Shown piece by piece: positions 9,123 to 17,090 of a stretch of DNA of 64,000 nucleotides. Source of the DNA: Gaiellasilicea sp963761905. GTDB lineage: Bacteria > Actinomycetota > Thermoleophilia > Gaiellales > Gaiellaceae. The stretch spans positions 496,001 to 560,000 of the forward strand of contig CAVXIQ010000005.1 of NCBI GenBank assembly GCA_963761905.1, written 5' to 3'. The notes under the pieces are model-generated. The model was not told where the DNA came from, did no database searches, and saw only the letters and a program-made list of their open reading frames with translations. Both the position numbers and the translations under genes were made by a program. How positions within the stretch are numbered: the stretch's first letter is position 1; each line of letters begins with the position of its first letter.

Positions 9123-9368
9123 GTGAGCTGGCCCTTCATCGTGCTTCTCGCACTCGCGCTGGTCGTCCTGGCCGGAGCCGAGTGGCAGCGTCTGTCCGGC
9201 GTGGGCGGCTTCGGCCGCCTTGGCAGCGAAGCTCGCGACGCGCGCGCGCGCCAGAAGCGCAAGGCGAACCTGAAGCTGATCCGCTCCGAGAGCGAGGAGT
9301 TCGCCGAGAGCGTCCAGCGCGACCTCGCCGATCTGCCGACGATCGAGGAGAAAGACCGCCGCCGCTAG
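9123..9368 (+). CDS. Small single-span membrane protein, 81 residues
   Basis: Starts at GTG 9123. The first 20 residues, VSWPFIVLLALALVVLAGAE, form one membrane helix. The rest is charged and predicted cytoplasmic, with a Lys/Arg-rich patch (ARARQKRKANLK) followed by an acidic helix. I do not recognise the family. The stop codon lies inside the left arm of an inverted repeat shared with the convergent protease gene. Its position 30 bases after ade suggests it may be co-transcribed. Confidence 0.6.
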   Translation: MSWPFIVLLALALVVLAGAEWQRLSGVGGFGRLGSEARDARARQKRKANLKLIRSESEEFAESVQRDLADLPTIEEKDRRR

Positions 9369-9387
9369 CCCGCCCGGCGGCTAGCGG
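9362..9387. terminator. Inverted repeat between convergent genes, possible bidirectional terminator
   Basis: Perfect 8-base arms CCGCTAGC (9362-9369) and GCTAGCGG (9380-9387) are separated by ten bases. Each arm contains the TAG stop codon of one of the two convergent genes. No T run follows on either strand, so terminator function is only suggested by position. Confidence 0.4.
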
Positions 9388-11855
9388 ACGGTGAAGCTCG
9401 TCCGCAGGAACGCCGTGTTCGGGAGGATGCGGAGGACGTTCTCGTTGTTGCGCGTCTCCTGGTAGTCGGAGAGCTGGAGCACGAGCGAGTGGCGGCCGCG
9501 GGCGAGGCCGCCGGTCGGGATCCGGATCACGCCTGCCGCTGCGCCTCCTGTCACTCGGGCGCCGCGCTCGCGGCCGTCGATCCGGAGGACGAGCGAGCCC
9601 GGATAGACCCCCGAGCCGGCGTCCCTGGCCGCGATCGAGAGCGGTGTGCCGCGGCGGACGACCCGCGCTCGGAATGCCAGTGTGGGCGGGGTGACGTCGT
9701 CGACCCAGTAGCGGAACGCGAAGGCGCCGGCGGTGCCCGCGCCGGGGCTGTCGAAGACGACGTCGTAGGCGCCGCGGGCAGGTCTCAACACACCGGCTGC
9801 AAGCACCAGGTCCTCGAACCCGCGCAGGTACGGATTGAGGTTGAAGGGGAGCGCCGCGTAGCCCGTCAGCCGGTTCTCGTCCCCGGCGTGGACGATCCGG
9901 GGCTCCACCCGCACGCCCTTCGCCCTCGAGGTGACGACAACGCCGAAGTTCGCCGTCGGCCGCGCGAGGGCGACGCGGTACACGCGCTCCGGTCCGGCGA
10001 GATTCGTCTCGAAGCCGAGCTCGTCCGGGTTCTCCGGATAGCGGTAGCGACTCACGAGCGAGGCACCGCCGCGGGTCGTCGCGCTGCGGGCGCCGGGCTT
10101 GACGAGCGGCGCCGGCTTCGCTCCGGCGAGCGCCGGCACCGAGACGCGGAGCCAGAACGGGATGCGGCGTCGCTCGGCTCCTCGCGTGAGGACGACGAAC
10201 CCGGTGACCTCGGAATCGGGAGCGTTCGCCGCCGTGGTCAGGTTCACGGACAGGGTGCCCGGCACAGTGACGGTCGCCGGCACGCCGACGGTGACGCCGA
10301 CTGCGCCGGTCTGATGCTCCACGCCAACCGCCCAGTCGCCGGAGCCGCCACCCGAATCGGTGAGGACGACCCGCCGCACGAGCGAGGCTCCTCGCGGGAC
10401 GAGCCCGTACGAGAGCGCGACGGGCGAGGCGAAGAGAAGCGGCGTGTCGGCCCGGCGCAGGCTGACGACACCGCCGCCCTGCCGCGTCGTCGGTGCCGCG
10501 ACCGTGCGCGCGCCGTCGCCGAAGGCGGTATCGCCGGTGAGCGTGAGCGCCGCTTTCACCTGCGCCGGCGTCCAGGTCGGGTGACGCTGGCGGAGGAGCG
10601 CGACCGCGCCGGCGACATGGGGGGCGGCCATGCTCGTGCCGGAGAGGGTGGCGAAGGTGCGGTTCGGCGCCGCCGAGAGGATCGCGACGCCGGGCGCGCT
10701 GACCTCCGGCTTGAGCTGCAGCGAGAGCGGCGTCGGGCCTCCAGCGGAGAAATCGGCGATCACGTTCGTCGGGCCGGTTCGCGTGGTCGAGACGGCGGCG
10801 ACCGTGATCGCTTCCGGCGTCGACCCCGGAGAGGAGACCGAGCCGGAGCCGAAGTCGTCGAAGTCGTTCCCCGCAGCGACCACCGGCACGACGCCCGCCC
10901 GCGCGGCGGCGGAGAGCGCCGCGACGACGATGTCGCGCGACGGCTCGATCTCGGGCTCGCCGAGCGACAGGTTGATCACGTCCATCCCGTCCGCGACGGC
11001 CGCTTCGATCGCCGCGACGAGCTCGGGCGAGTTGCCGTCGAGGCCGACGTCCGCATCGGTCGGGATCGTCAGCGCCTTGTAGTTGCCGAGGTACGCCCTC
11101 GGCGCGACGCCCGAGATCCTCCGGCCCTCGGCGAGCGTGTTCGCGTTCCCGGCCGCGATCCCCGCCACGTGCGTCCCGTGCGACGACAGTTCCGGGTCGA
11201 AAGGCTTCGCCGCGTGCTTCCAGGCGGGCCGGGCGGGTGGGAACGCTCGCGCGACGATCACCTTCGCAGTGGTGTACGCCGCCTGACCCTTGGGGTAGCC
11301 GGCGGGCATCGTGTAGCCGGCGGGAGAGAAGAACGGATGCGTCTGGTCGATCCCCTCGTCGATGATCCCGATCTTGATCCCCTGCCCTGCGCTCGAGAGC
11401 GTCGGGCCCCAGAGCGCAGGCGCTCCGATCTGCTGAGGGCCCCGATCGAGGAGCCGCGTGTACCGGACGCTCGGATAGATGCGGGCGATACCCGGCACGG
11501 AGGCGAGCCGCTCGACCTGGTCTCGGGGCACGACGACCGCGAGGCCGTTCGCGACGACGCGGTAGCGCCAGCGGATCTCTGCCTGCGGCAGCGCGTCCTC
11601 GATCCGCTCCTCGAGCGCGTCCTGGGTCGTGGCGAGCGAGCGGAGGTAGGCGCGGGACGTCGTCGTAGCCAGGCTGAGCCGGCGGCCGCCGGTCGCTGCG
11701 AGGGTGCGCCCCGGGCGAGCGACGGCGAGGGGCTCGGCGTCGAGCGCGACGATGACTTCGACGAGCGACTCGGAGCTTGCTCCGTGGCGCTCGGCACCCG
11801 CCGAGGCGGCCAGCGCGAGCAGCAGGAACGGCAGGAGAAGGGCGACCCGGCGCAC
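9381..11855 (-). CDS. Secreted subtilisin-like serine protease (S8)
   Basis: An 824-residue exported peptidase beginning at GTG 11855, with signal peptide MRRVALLLPFLLLALAASAG. An I9-type propeptide-like region follows (about 30-125). The catalytic triad is visible: Asp in IGIIDEGIDQTHP (about 164), His in SSHGTHVAGIAAG (about 228) and Ser in LSGTSMAAPHVAGAVALL (about 405). The C-terminal 400 residues are beta-rich, without obvious repeats, and include a probable Fn3-like or jelly-roll tail with RVVRRGTPLSIAARDAGSG. The reading frame is intact over 2.4 kb, notable in a window with many shifts. Likely role is extracellular protein degradation. Confidence 0.92.
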   Translation of the reverse strand: MRRVALLLPFLLLALAASAGAERHGASSESLVEVIVALDAEPLAVARPGRTLAATGGRRLSLATTTSRAYLRSLATTQDALEERIEDALPQAEIRWRYRVVANGLAVVVPRDQVERLASVPGIARIYPSVRYTRLLDRGPQQIGAPALWGPTLSSAGQGIKIGIIDEGIDQTHPFFSPAGYTMPAGYPKGQAAYTTAKVIVARAFPPARPAWKHAAKPFDPELSSHGTHVAGIAAGNANTLAEGRRISGVAPRAYLGNYKALTIPTDADVGLDGNSPELVAAIEAAVADGMDVINLSLGEPEIEPSRDIVVAALSAAARAGVVPVVAAGNDFDDFGSGSVSSPGSTPEAITVAAVSTTRTGPTNVIADFSAGGPTPLSLQLKPEVSAPGVAILSAAPNRTFATLSGTSMAAPHVAGAVALLRQRHPTWTPAQVKAALTLTGDTAFGDGARTVAAPTTRQGGGVVSLRRADTPLLFASPVALSYGLVPRGASLVRRVVLTDSGGGSGDWAVGVEHQTGAVGVTVGVPATVTVPGTLSVNLTTAANAPDSEVTGFVVLTRGAERRRIPFWLRVSVPALAGAKPAPLVKPGARSATTRGGASLVSRYRYPENPDELGFETNLAGPERVYRVALARPTANFGVVVTSRAKGVRVEPRIVHAGDENRLTGYAALPFNLNPYLRGFEDLVLAAGVLRPARGAYDVVFDSPGAGTAGAFAFRYWVDDVTPPTLAFRARVVRRGTPLSIAARDAGSGVYPGSLVLRIDGRERGARVTGGAAAGVIRIPTGGLARGRHSLVLQLSDYQETRNNENVLRILPNTAFLRTSFTVR

Positions 11856-11969
11856 GGGCGTCCAGGGTAGCCGCGTGCTGTGAAGGCGACGTTAAGCGAT
11901 CAGTCGCGCTTCGCTGTCAGCACGAGCACGATCTGCCGCCAGAGCTGGTCGAAGAAGCGAAGCACGAGT

Positions 11970-12052
11970 GCGGATGAGAGGACTTGAACCTCCACGCCCC
12001 GAAGGGCACACGGACCTGAACCGTGCGCGTCTACCAATTCCGCCACATCCGC
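11970..12052 (-). tRNA. tRNA-Leu (CAG)
   Basis: An 83-base class II tRNA on the reverse strand. It has a GCGGATG acceptor pairing with CATCCGC, a D arm with GGCGGAATTGG, anticodon loop TTCAGGT (anticodon CAG), a long variable arm TGCCCTTCGGGGC and T loop TTCAAGT. CCA is not encoded. Confidence 0.95.
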
Positions 12053-12089
12053 GCGGGTGGTCAGTTTAGCGAGGCTACGATCGCCGGCG

Positions 12090-12746
12090 ATGCCGTCGCT
12101 GCCGCCACTCGAGCCGAAGCGGCCGGCGATCACCGACGAGCTCGAGGTTCGAGAGCTCGCCGAAGAACGGCTGATCGGCCTGCGCGTCTCGGAGTGCGAG
12201 CTCGGCGGCGACCTCTCCGAGCGGGCTGCCGCCGATCTTCGGTTGCAAGACGTGCGCCTCGCCAGTCTCGACCTCACCGGCACCGAGGCACCGGGTTTGA
12301 CGATCGTCGACGCGATCGTGGCCGGCGGGAGCTGGGCGAACCTGCGCGCCGCCCGCGGGACGCTCACACGGGTCGAGACCGGGGAGCTTCGCGCGACAGG
12401 CGTGGATCTGACCGAGGCCGCGCTCAAGGACGTCGTCTTCGCCGATGCGCGGCTCGACCTCGCCTCGTTCCGGTTCGCGAAGCTCGAGCGGATCGTCTTT
12501 CGGGACTGCCGACTCGAGGAGGTGGACTTCCTCGGCGCGTCGCTCCGGTCCGTCCGCTTCGAGCGCTCCAACCTGACCGGCGCAAGCTTCGTCGACGCGA
12601 CGTGCGAGCGCACAGAGCTGCGCGACTGTGAGCTCGTCGACGTGCAGGGAGTCGAAGGGCTCCGCGGCGTTCGGATGCCGTGGAACGAGGTGATCCAGGT
12701 CGCCGGGCAGCTCGCGGCGGCGGCCGGGATCACCGTGCTCGACTAG
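12090..12746 (+). CDS. Pentapeptide-repeat protein
   Basis: A 218-residue protein starting at ATG 12090, 38 bases from the divergent tRNA-Leu. From about residue 55 to 190 it has regularly spaced A(D/N)LxX-like units such as LRLQDVRLASLDLTG, VDLTEAALKDVVFADARLDL and RSVRFERSNLTGASFVDAT. This fits a right-handed quadrilateral beta-helix. Cytosolic; no signal peptide. Such proteins can mimic DNA or act as scaffolds, but nothing here fixes a role. It converges with the peroxiredoxin gene, the two stops sharing the bases CTAG. Confidence 0.85.
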   Translation: MPSLPPLEPKRPAITDELEVRELAEERLIGLRVSECELGGDLSERAAADLRLQDVRLASLDLTGTEAPGLTIVDAIVAGGSWANLRAARGTLTRVETGELRATGVDLTEAALKDVVFADARLDLASFRFAKLERIVFRDCRLEEVDFLGASLRSVRFERSNLTGASFVDATCERTELRDCELVDVQGVEGLRGVRMPWNEVIQVAGQLAAAAGITVLD

Positions 12747-13198
12747 CCCAGCGCCTCGAGCACCTGGTCGGAGTGCGTGTCGGGCTTCACGTTGCGCATC
12801 ACCGCGGCGACGTTGCCGGCGGCGTCGATCACGAAGGTCGAGCGCTCGACGCCCATGTAGGTCTTGCCCGCGTAGGTCTTCTCGACCCAGACGCCGTAGT
12901 CCTCGGCTGTCGCGTGGTCCGAATCCGCGAGGAGCGAGAACGGGAGGTCGTACTTCTCCTTGAACTTCGCGTGCGAAGCCTCGTCGTCCGGGCTGACTCC
13001 CAGCACGACCGCGCCGGCTCGCTCGAACTCGGCCCAGGCGTCGCGGATCCCGCAGGCCTGAGCGGTGCAGCCGGGCGTGTCGTCCCGGGGGTAGAAGTAG
13101 AGAACGACCGGACGCCCGCGAAGCGACTCGAGTGAGACGTTTTCGCCGGCGTCGCTTGGAAGCGTAAACGCCGGAGCTGGCTTGCCTTCCTCGACCAT
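12743..13198 (-). CDS. bcp: Thioredoxin-dependent peroxiredoxin (Bcp/PrxQ type)
   Basis: A 151-residue AhpC/TSA-fold enzyme that reduces hydroperoxides. The peroxidatic Cys lies in PRDDTPGCTAQACGIRD (Cys44) with a second Cys five residues later, the arrangement of atypical two-cysteine PrxQ proteins. The downstream motifs VLGVSPDD, FSLLADSD and RSTFVIDAAGNV are standard. The start is ATG 13198, and length is normal. The gene shares its stop tetranucleotide with the convergent pentapeptide-repeat gene. Confidence 0.95.
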   Translation of the reverse strand: MVEEGKPAPAFTLPSDAGENVSLESLRGRPVVLYFYPRDDTPGCTAQACGIRDAWAEFERAGAVVLGVSPDDEASHAKFKEKYDLPFSLLADSDHATAEDYGVWVEKTYAGKTYMGVERSTFVIDAAGNVAAVMRNVKPDTHSDQVLEALG

Positions 13199-13219
13199 GC
13201 GCAGATCCTAGAGCTTCCC

Positions 13220-13249
13220 TTGACTCGTGCTCTACCTGGTGTCAAGAAT
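13220..13249 (+). promoter_or_regulatory. Possible sigma-70-type promoter
   Basis: TTGACT (13220-13225) and AAGAAT (13244-13249) are separated by 18 bases and lie 45 bases upstream of the secreted-protein start at 13294. The -10 box is a poor match, so this is tentative. Confidence 0.3.
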
Positions 13250-13293
13250 CCCGTTCGCGGGGTTGAATGCGGCGTTCGGGAAGGGGAATCTGG

Positions 13294-13881
13294 ATGAAGC
13301 ACTCACGCAAGGTGCGGTTCAGCGCCGTGCTGGGGCTGGTTGCAACAGCCGCGATCGCAGTCGCTACGGCGGCGAGCGGGGGCGGCCAGCTCTTCCGGGA
13401 GCTGGTCGACGAGAGAGAGTCGAACATCGAGACCGACTTCTGCGGCGTCGAGGGGTTGACCGTCGAGTTCGCCACCCATCGCGTCGGCACGGCCCATGCC
13501 GTTCCGCACGGACGGAATGGCCTTGTCTACTTCGGCTTCAACCTGAAGGTGACCGACGTGGTGACGAACCTCGCCAACGGCAACTCCGTGACGTCGTTCT
13601 CCACCGTCCGAGACAAGGATCAGCGGGTCACGGACAACGGCGACGGCACGCTCACCATCCTCGTCCTCACCACCGGTAACTCTGTGCTGTACGGGGAAAA
13701 CGGCAAGGTGATCGCGAGGAACCCCGGTCAAGTCCGGTTCGAGGTCCTGATCGATCACGGCGGCACGCTGACCGATCCCAGCGACGACGAGTTCCTCGAG
13801 TTTCTGGGAGTCGTGAAGGACTCCACCGGGCGCAGCGACGACTTCTGCGAAGAAGCGGTGCCCATTCTGCTCGGGAGCTAG
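13294..13881 (+). CDS. Secreted protein of unknown function, 195 residues
   Basis: ATG 13294 (MKHSRKVRFSAVLGLVATA) gives a clean signal peptide; an upstream in-frame ATG at 13267 would spoil it. The mature part starts near ASGGGQ and contains two cysteines (FCGVEG and DDFCEE) that may form a disulfide. Between them lies a beta-rich domain with repeated polar strands (NSVTSFSTVRDKDQRVTDNG, TLTILVLTTGNSVLY). I do not recognise a named family; similar two-Cys exported proteins are common in Actinomycetota. Confidence 0.75.
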   Translation: MKHSRKVRFSAVLGLVATAAIAVATAASGGGQLFRELVDERESNIETDFCGVEGLTVEFATHRVGTAHAVPHGRNGLVYFGFNLKVTDVVTNLANGNSVTSFSTVRDKDQRVTDNGDGTLTILVLTTGNSVLYGENGKVIARNPGQVRFEVLIDHGGTLTDPSDDEFLEFLGVVKDSTGRSDDFCEEAVPILLGS

Positions 13882-13896
13882 GGACGTCCGAAGCGA

Positions 13897-13925
13897 GGCG
13901 GGCGGACTCGTCGAGTCCGTCCGCC
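13897..13925 (+). terminator. Hairpin after the secreted-protein gene
   Basis: A 14-base stem with one mismatch (GGCGGGCGGACTCG against CGAGTCCGTCCGCC) begins 16 bases past the stop at 13881. No T run follows, so intrinsic termination is uncertain. Confidence 0.45.
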
Positions 13926-13967
13926 TTCGCCTCGATCGCGAAATCTCTCTCGGTAGGGTCTGGCTCG

Positions 13968-14321
13968 ATGCTGACGACGCACCGCCTGCTCGCCTTCCTC
14001 GTCGTCGGCGTGCCGGCGGCGTCGGCGCTCGCCGGCGGGTTCGTCTACTGGCGCAGGCGCGGCGCGGGCGCGATCCTGACGCACGTGCTCGCGCTCGCGC
14101 AGACGTTGCTGGTCGCGCAGGTGGGGCTCGGCCTGCTCCTGCTCTCCGACGACCGCGAGGCTGCCGACAGCCTCCACTACGCCTACGGCTCGCTGTCGCT
14201 CGGCGCGATTCTCGTCCCGTGGTTCTACGCGCCGGCCTCGGGGCCGAAGCGCCTGGCCTGGTTCGCCGGCATGAGTGCGCTCGCCGCCGCCCTGGCCGTG
14301 CGAGCATTCATGACCGGGTGA
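13968..14321 (+). CDS. Four-helix membrane protein, 117 residues
   Basis: Starts at ATG 13968. Four hydrophobic spans are visible (about residues 6-26, 35-57, 68-86, 95-113) with very short loops. A conserved-looking HYAYGSLSLG segment lies between spans two and three; the His/Tyr could be functional. The family was not identified. The stop and the start of the next gene overlap in TGATG, indicating coupled translation. Confidence 0.65.
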   Translation: MLTTHRLLAFLVVGVPAASALAGGFVYWRRRGAGAILTHVLALAQTLLVAQVGLGLLLLSDDREAADSLHYAYGSLSLGAILVPWFYAPASGPKRLAWFAGMSALAAALAVRAFMTG

Positions 14322-14707
14322 TGGAAAGAGTCAAGCGTTTCTTCTCGGAGCTGAACCCGCTCGTGCGCGGGCTGGGGATCGTCGCCCTGATCGCGGCCGT
14401 GGTCGTCGTGCTCTCGCTCGAATCGGTGCTCGCGACCGTCGGCGGCCTGCTCCGAATCGCGTTCTTCCTCGCGATCGCCTTCTTCCTCTTCCTGCTCTGG
14501 CGCGAGCGGCGCAGCGACATCGAGGGCTGGTCCGAGCTCAACCGCCGCGTCTTCTACGCCGCGATCGTCCTGGCGGTCGTCGACGTCGGCGCCGCCATCG
14601 GGCTCGGCGCGTCGTCCGGGCCGGATGCGCTGGCGTTCATCCTCGTCTTCTGCGCCTGCGCCTACGCGGTCTACCGCGTCTGGCGCAACGAGCACACCTA
14701 CAGCTAG
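14321..14707 (+). CDS. Membrane protein of unknown function, 128 residues
   Basis: Start ATG 14321 overlaps the previous stop (TGATG). An amphipathic N-terminus (MERVKRFFSELNPLVRGL) is followed by four predicted spans. The first two (residues about 18-60) flank a short loop, then a charged linker WRERRSDIEGWSELNRR and two more spans follow, ending in a short polar tail. It is probably co-transcribed with the preceding four-helix protein. Function is not inferable. Confidence 0.65.
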   Translation: MERVKRFFSELNPLVRGLGIVALIAAVVVVLSLESVLATVGGLLRIAFFLAIAFFLFLLWRERRSDIEGWSELNRRVFYAAIVLAVVDVGAAIGLGASSGPDALAFILVFCACAYAVYRVWRNEHTYS

Positions 14708-14709
14708 AG

Positions 14710-15411
14710 CTACGCCTCGACGCGGCTCGCGGCGCCGTCGAGCGCGTCGAGCGCGGCGCGGATCTCCATCGCCTGGCCGACGAAGATCGGAGTGTCGCGC
14801 TCGGTGTAGCGGGAGGCCTCGCTCTCGCGGAGCGTCAGCATCAGGTGCATGAAGTCGGACGGCTCCTCGCACTCGAACGCGGTCATGAACTCCTGGTCGT
14901 CGATCCCGAACGAGTACGTCGTGTGGTTCTGGATCGTGGCATAGCGGGCGCCGATCTCGATGTGCTCGTTCATCGCCCGCTGGCGGTCGTCGAGCGGCAG
15001 CGCGTACCACGGGCGCGTCTTCACGAACGGGTAGACGACGAGGTATTGGTGCCCCCGCGGGACGACCTTGCGGGCGCGGCGCGCCTGGCTGTACTGCGAG
15101 GCCTTGGTCGTCGCGAGGTAGGAGTACGGCGTCTCGAGCCAGCCCGCGAGCGGAGTCGCGTTGAGCGCCGCCCCGAGCTCGCCGAGATCGAGGTAGCGCT
15201 CGGTGATCTTCCAGAGGAAGAAGTCGCAGTCTGGCCTGACGCCCGCAGTCGAGTAGGCGCGCACATCGATGCGCTCCGACCACGACTCGACGACCTCCGC
15301 AAAAGCGTCCTTGCCCGCTGCGCGCTCCTCGACGGGCAACCGCCGCCAGGCCGGGTCGACCTTGTAGAAGCTGTAGGCGACGTACTGGCCGCTCTGTTGC
15401 TCGCTGTTCAT
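14710..15411 (-). CDS. hemQ: Coproheme decarboxylase HemQ (chlorite dismutase family)
   Basis: A 233-residue member of the chlorite-dismutase fold. In Actinomycetota and Firmicutes this protein converts coproheme III to heme b in the coproporphyrin-dependent pathway. The Tyr of QYLVVYPFVKTRPWY (about residue 125) and the proximal heme His in RQRAMNEHIEIG (about 150) are in the expected positions. The distal-side arginine of true chlorite dismutases is not evident, consistent with HemQ. The ATG start at 15411 gives the standard length. No other heme genes are adjacent. Confidence 0.9.
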   Translation of the reverse strand: MNSEQQSGQYVAYSFYKVDPAWRRLPVEERAAGKDAFAEVVESWSERIDVRAYSTAGVRPDCDFFLWKITERYLDLGELGAALNATPLAGWLETPYSYLATTKASQYSQARRARKVVPRGHQYLVVYPFVKTRPWYALPLDDRQRAMNEHIEIGARYATIQNHTTYSFGIDDQEFMTAFECEEPSDFMHLMLTLRESEASRYTERDTPIFVGQAMEIRAALDALDGAASRVEA

Positions 15412-15453
15412 CGGTCGAATGGTACGCGGCTCGTTGCTGGTTAGGCTCTACGG

Positions 15454-15915
15454 GTGCGGATCCTCGTGCTTCTCGTCGCGCTGCTGGCGCTCGCCGGCTG
15501 CGGCGGCGACGACGAGCCGACGGAGACCCCGGAGGCGTTCGTCACCTCGCTGATCGAGCGACTCGGCGCCGGCGAGCTCGCTGGCGTGTGGGAGGAGCTG
15601 CACCCCGCGCACAAGGAGGCCGTGCCGCGGGCGCTCTACGTCCGCTGCGAGCGCGGCGACACCTTCGGCGGCATCGTCGAAGAGGTGAACGTGCTGGAGG
15701 TGAAGCCCGAGCCGGCGACGATCCCCGGCGTGTTCGAGCAGGAGCCGAGCACGGCCGTCACGGTCGGAGTCACACTCGACGTTCCCGACGCGGCGGAGCC
15801 GGAGCGCTTCTCCCTGACCGCTCACGTCTTCGAGACGGACGGGCGCTGGGCCTGGGTGATCGGCCCGGTCGACTACGCGTCGTACCTCGCCGGTCGCTGC
15901 CCCGCGCAGGGATAG
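15454..15915 (+). CDS. Putative lipoprotein, 153 residues
   Basis: GTG start at 15454. The N-terminus MRILVLLVALLALAGCGG carries a textbook lipobox (LAGC) for lipid attachment and is followed by an acidic, Thr-rich linker. The remainder resembles the NTF2-like or DUF4878-type fold seen in actinobacterial lipoproteins (AFVTSLIERLGAGELAGVWEELHP). Two further cysteines (VRCERG, GRCPAQG) may pair. Function unknown. Confidence 0.75.
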   Translation: MRILVLLVALLALAGCGGDDEPTETPEAFVTSLIERLGAGELAGVWEELHPAHKEAVPRALYVRCERGDTFGGIVEEVNVLEVKPEPATIPGVFEQEPSTAVTVGVTLDVPDAAEPERFSLTAHVFETDGRWAWVIGPVDYASYLAGRCPAQG

Positions 15916-17090
15916 TCAGCAGCCTCGGCGAGCGGCGAGGATCGCTTCACGCACGGGCTCGAAGCTCTGCTTGCGGGTGCCGTCGACGTAGTAGACGCCC
16001 GACTGGAAGCCGGTCAGGAAGGGCTCGTCGTGAGAGTGGAAGAGGAGCATCCCTGCCACGCCGTCCTGGCAGGCGGCGAGCTCCAGCGCGCGACGGTAGT
16101 ACTCGGCCTGCGTCGGCTCGTCGACGGGTCGGCCCGGCTCCTCGCCCTGGTAGAGCGGGCGCTTCCCCGTCGGGATCTCGGTCTCGACGCCGAACTCGCT
16201 GTAGAGGATCGGGACGTCGTCGCCCGAAGGCGTCGCGGACGAGCTGTCGCAGGCGCTCGTGGTCGGCGAGCCCGAGCGTCCGTGAGCCCGGGTGCGGCCG
16301 GTCGGGTGGGATGCTCGAGGCGGCGGGATACGGGTGGAAGGCGAACCCGTCGAGGACCGGTCGCGTGCGGCCGCTCGCGCGGAGCGCGGTTCCGAGGTCG
16401 CGGATGAACGTCGTCGGTGAATGGGTGTCGCGGCCCGTATTGGGCTTGTCGACGCCGCGCGGCGCGAGCGCGCCGCCCCAGATCCGGCGTGTCGGGTGCG
16501 GCGGCCTTCGCGGCGTCGTAGACCTCCGCGAGCAGGGCGAGATAGAAGGCGGCGGCGAGGTTCTCGCCGTCCTCGCCGAACTGGGGGAGCCAGAAGCGGT
16601 TGAGGTTCGGCTCGTTGCCGACGATCACGTCGCGGATCGCCGGCACGTCTCGCACGATCGCGGCGACGTAGGACGAGAACGCGGCTCGCTCGTCCTCCGT
16701 CAGCGGGGTCGTCGCGGAGCCGCGATGGAAGACGGCGAGGTAGATCCGGAGATCGCGTTCGCCGGCCCGTGCGGCGGTGTCTCGCAGGATCGCCAGCTCC
16801 TCCGCGCTCGGCGCGGCGAGGCCGGGCTCCCAGTAGCTCGTGATCCCGAGGGCGTCGAAGCCCACGTCCGCGAGCTGGTCGAGCACCGGGCCTTGGTGTC
16901 GCGCAGCGTCGTCGACGGCGCCCACGACGAACGCGTCCGGTGCGCCTGTCTCTGCGTCCGTGTCTGTAACCGTCTCTGCGACCGTCTCTGCGACTGTGTC
17001 TGTTCCGGCCGTGTTCGTCCCGGGCTCGTCGTCGCCGCTGCAGCCGGCGAGCACGAGCGCGAGGAGGAGCGCCGCCAGCCCGAGCCGCAT
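15916..17090 (-). CDS. Lipoprotein clan-A glycoside hydrolase-like protein (two frameshifts in this sequence)
   Basis: About 390 residues when two single-base insertions are removed, near 16483 and between about 16225 and 16240. The N-terminus MRLGLAALLLALVLAGCSG is a lipoprotein signal, followed by a Thr/Asp-rich linker encoded by short repeats (GTCTCTGCGACC units near 16965-17000). The TIM-barrel part has acid/base Glu in VIVGNEPNLNRFW and nucleophile Glu in LYSEFGVE, then FHSHDE near the end. It is a paralogue of the adjacent upstream gene, lacking that protein's C-terminal domain. Its ATG overlaps the neighbour's stop by one base. The substrate is unknown. Confidence 0.78.

Noticed and set aside
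9489..11870. Open frame of nearly 800 codons on the forward strand opposite the subtilase
   Set aside because: It is antisense to a gene with a full catalytic triad, is Arg/Asp/Glu-rich without motifs, and reflects the codon bias of GC-rich DNA.
16960..17000. CRISPR-like short repeats in the lipoprotein linker
   Set aside because: The units are 12 bases long, contiguous and in frame, encoding Thr/Val/Ala/Glu repeats of a linker; there are no spacers.
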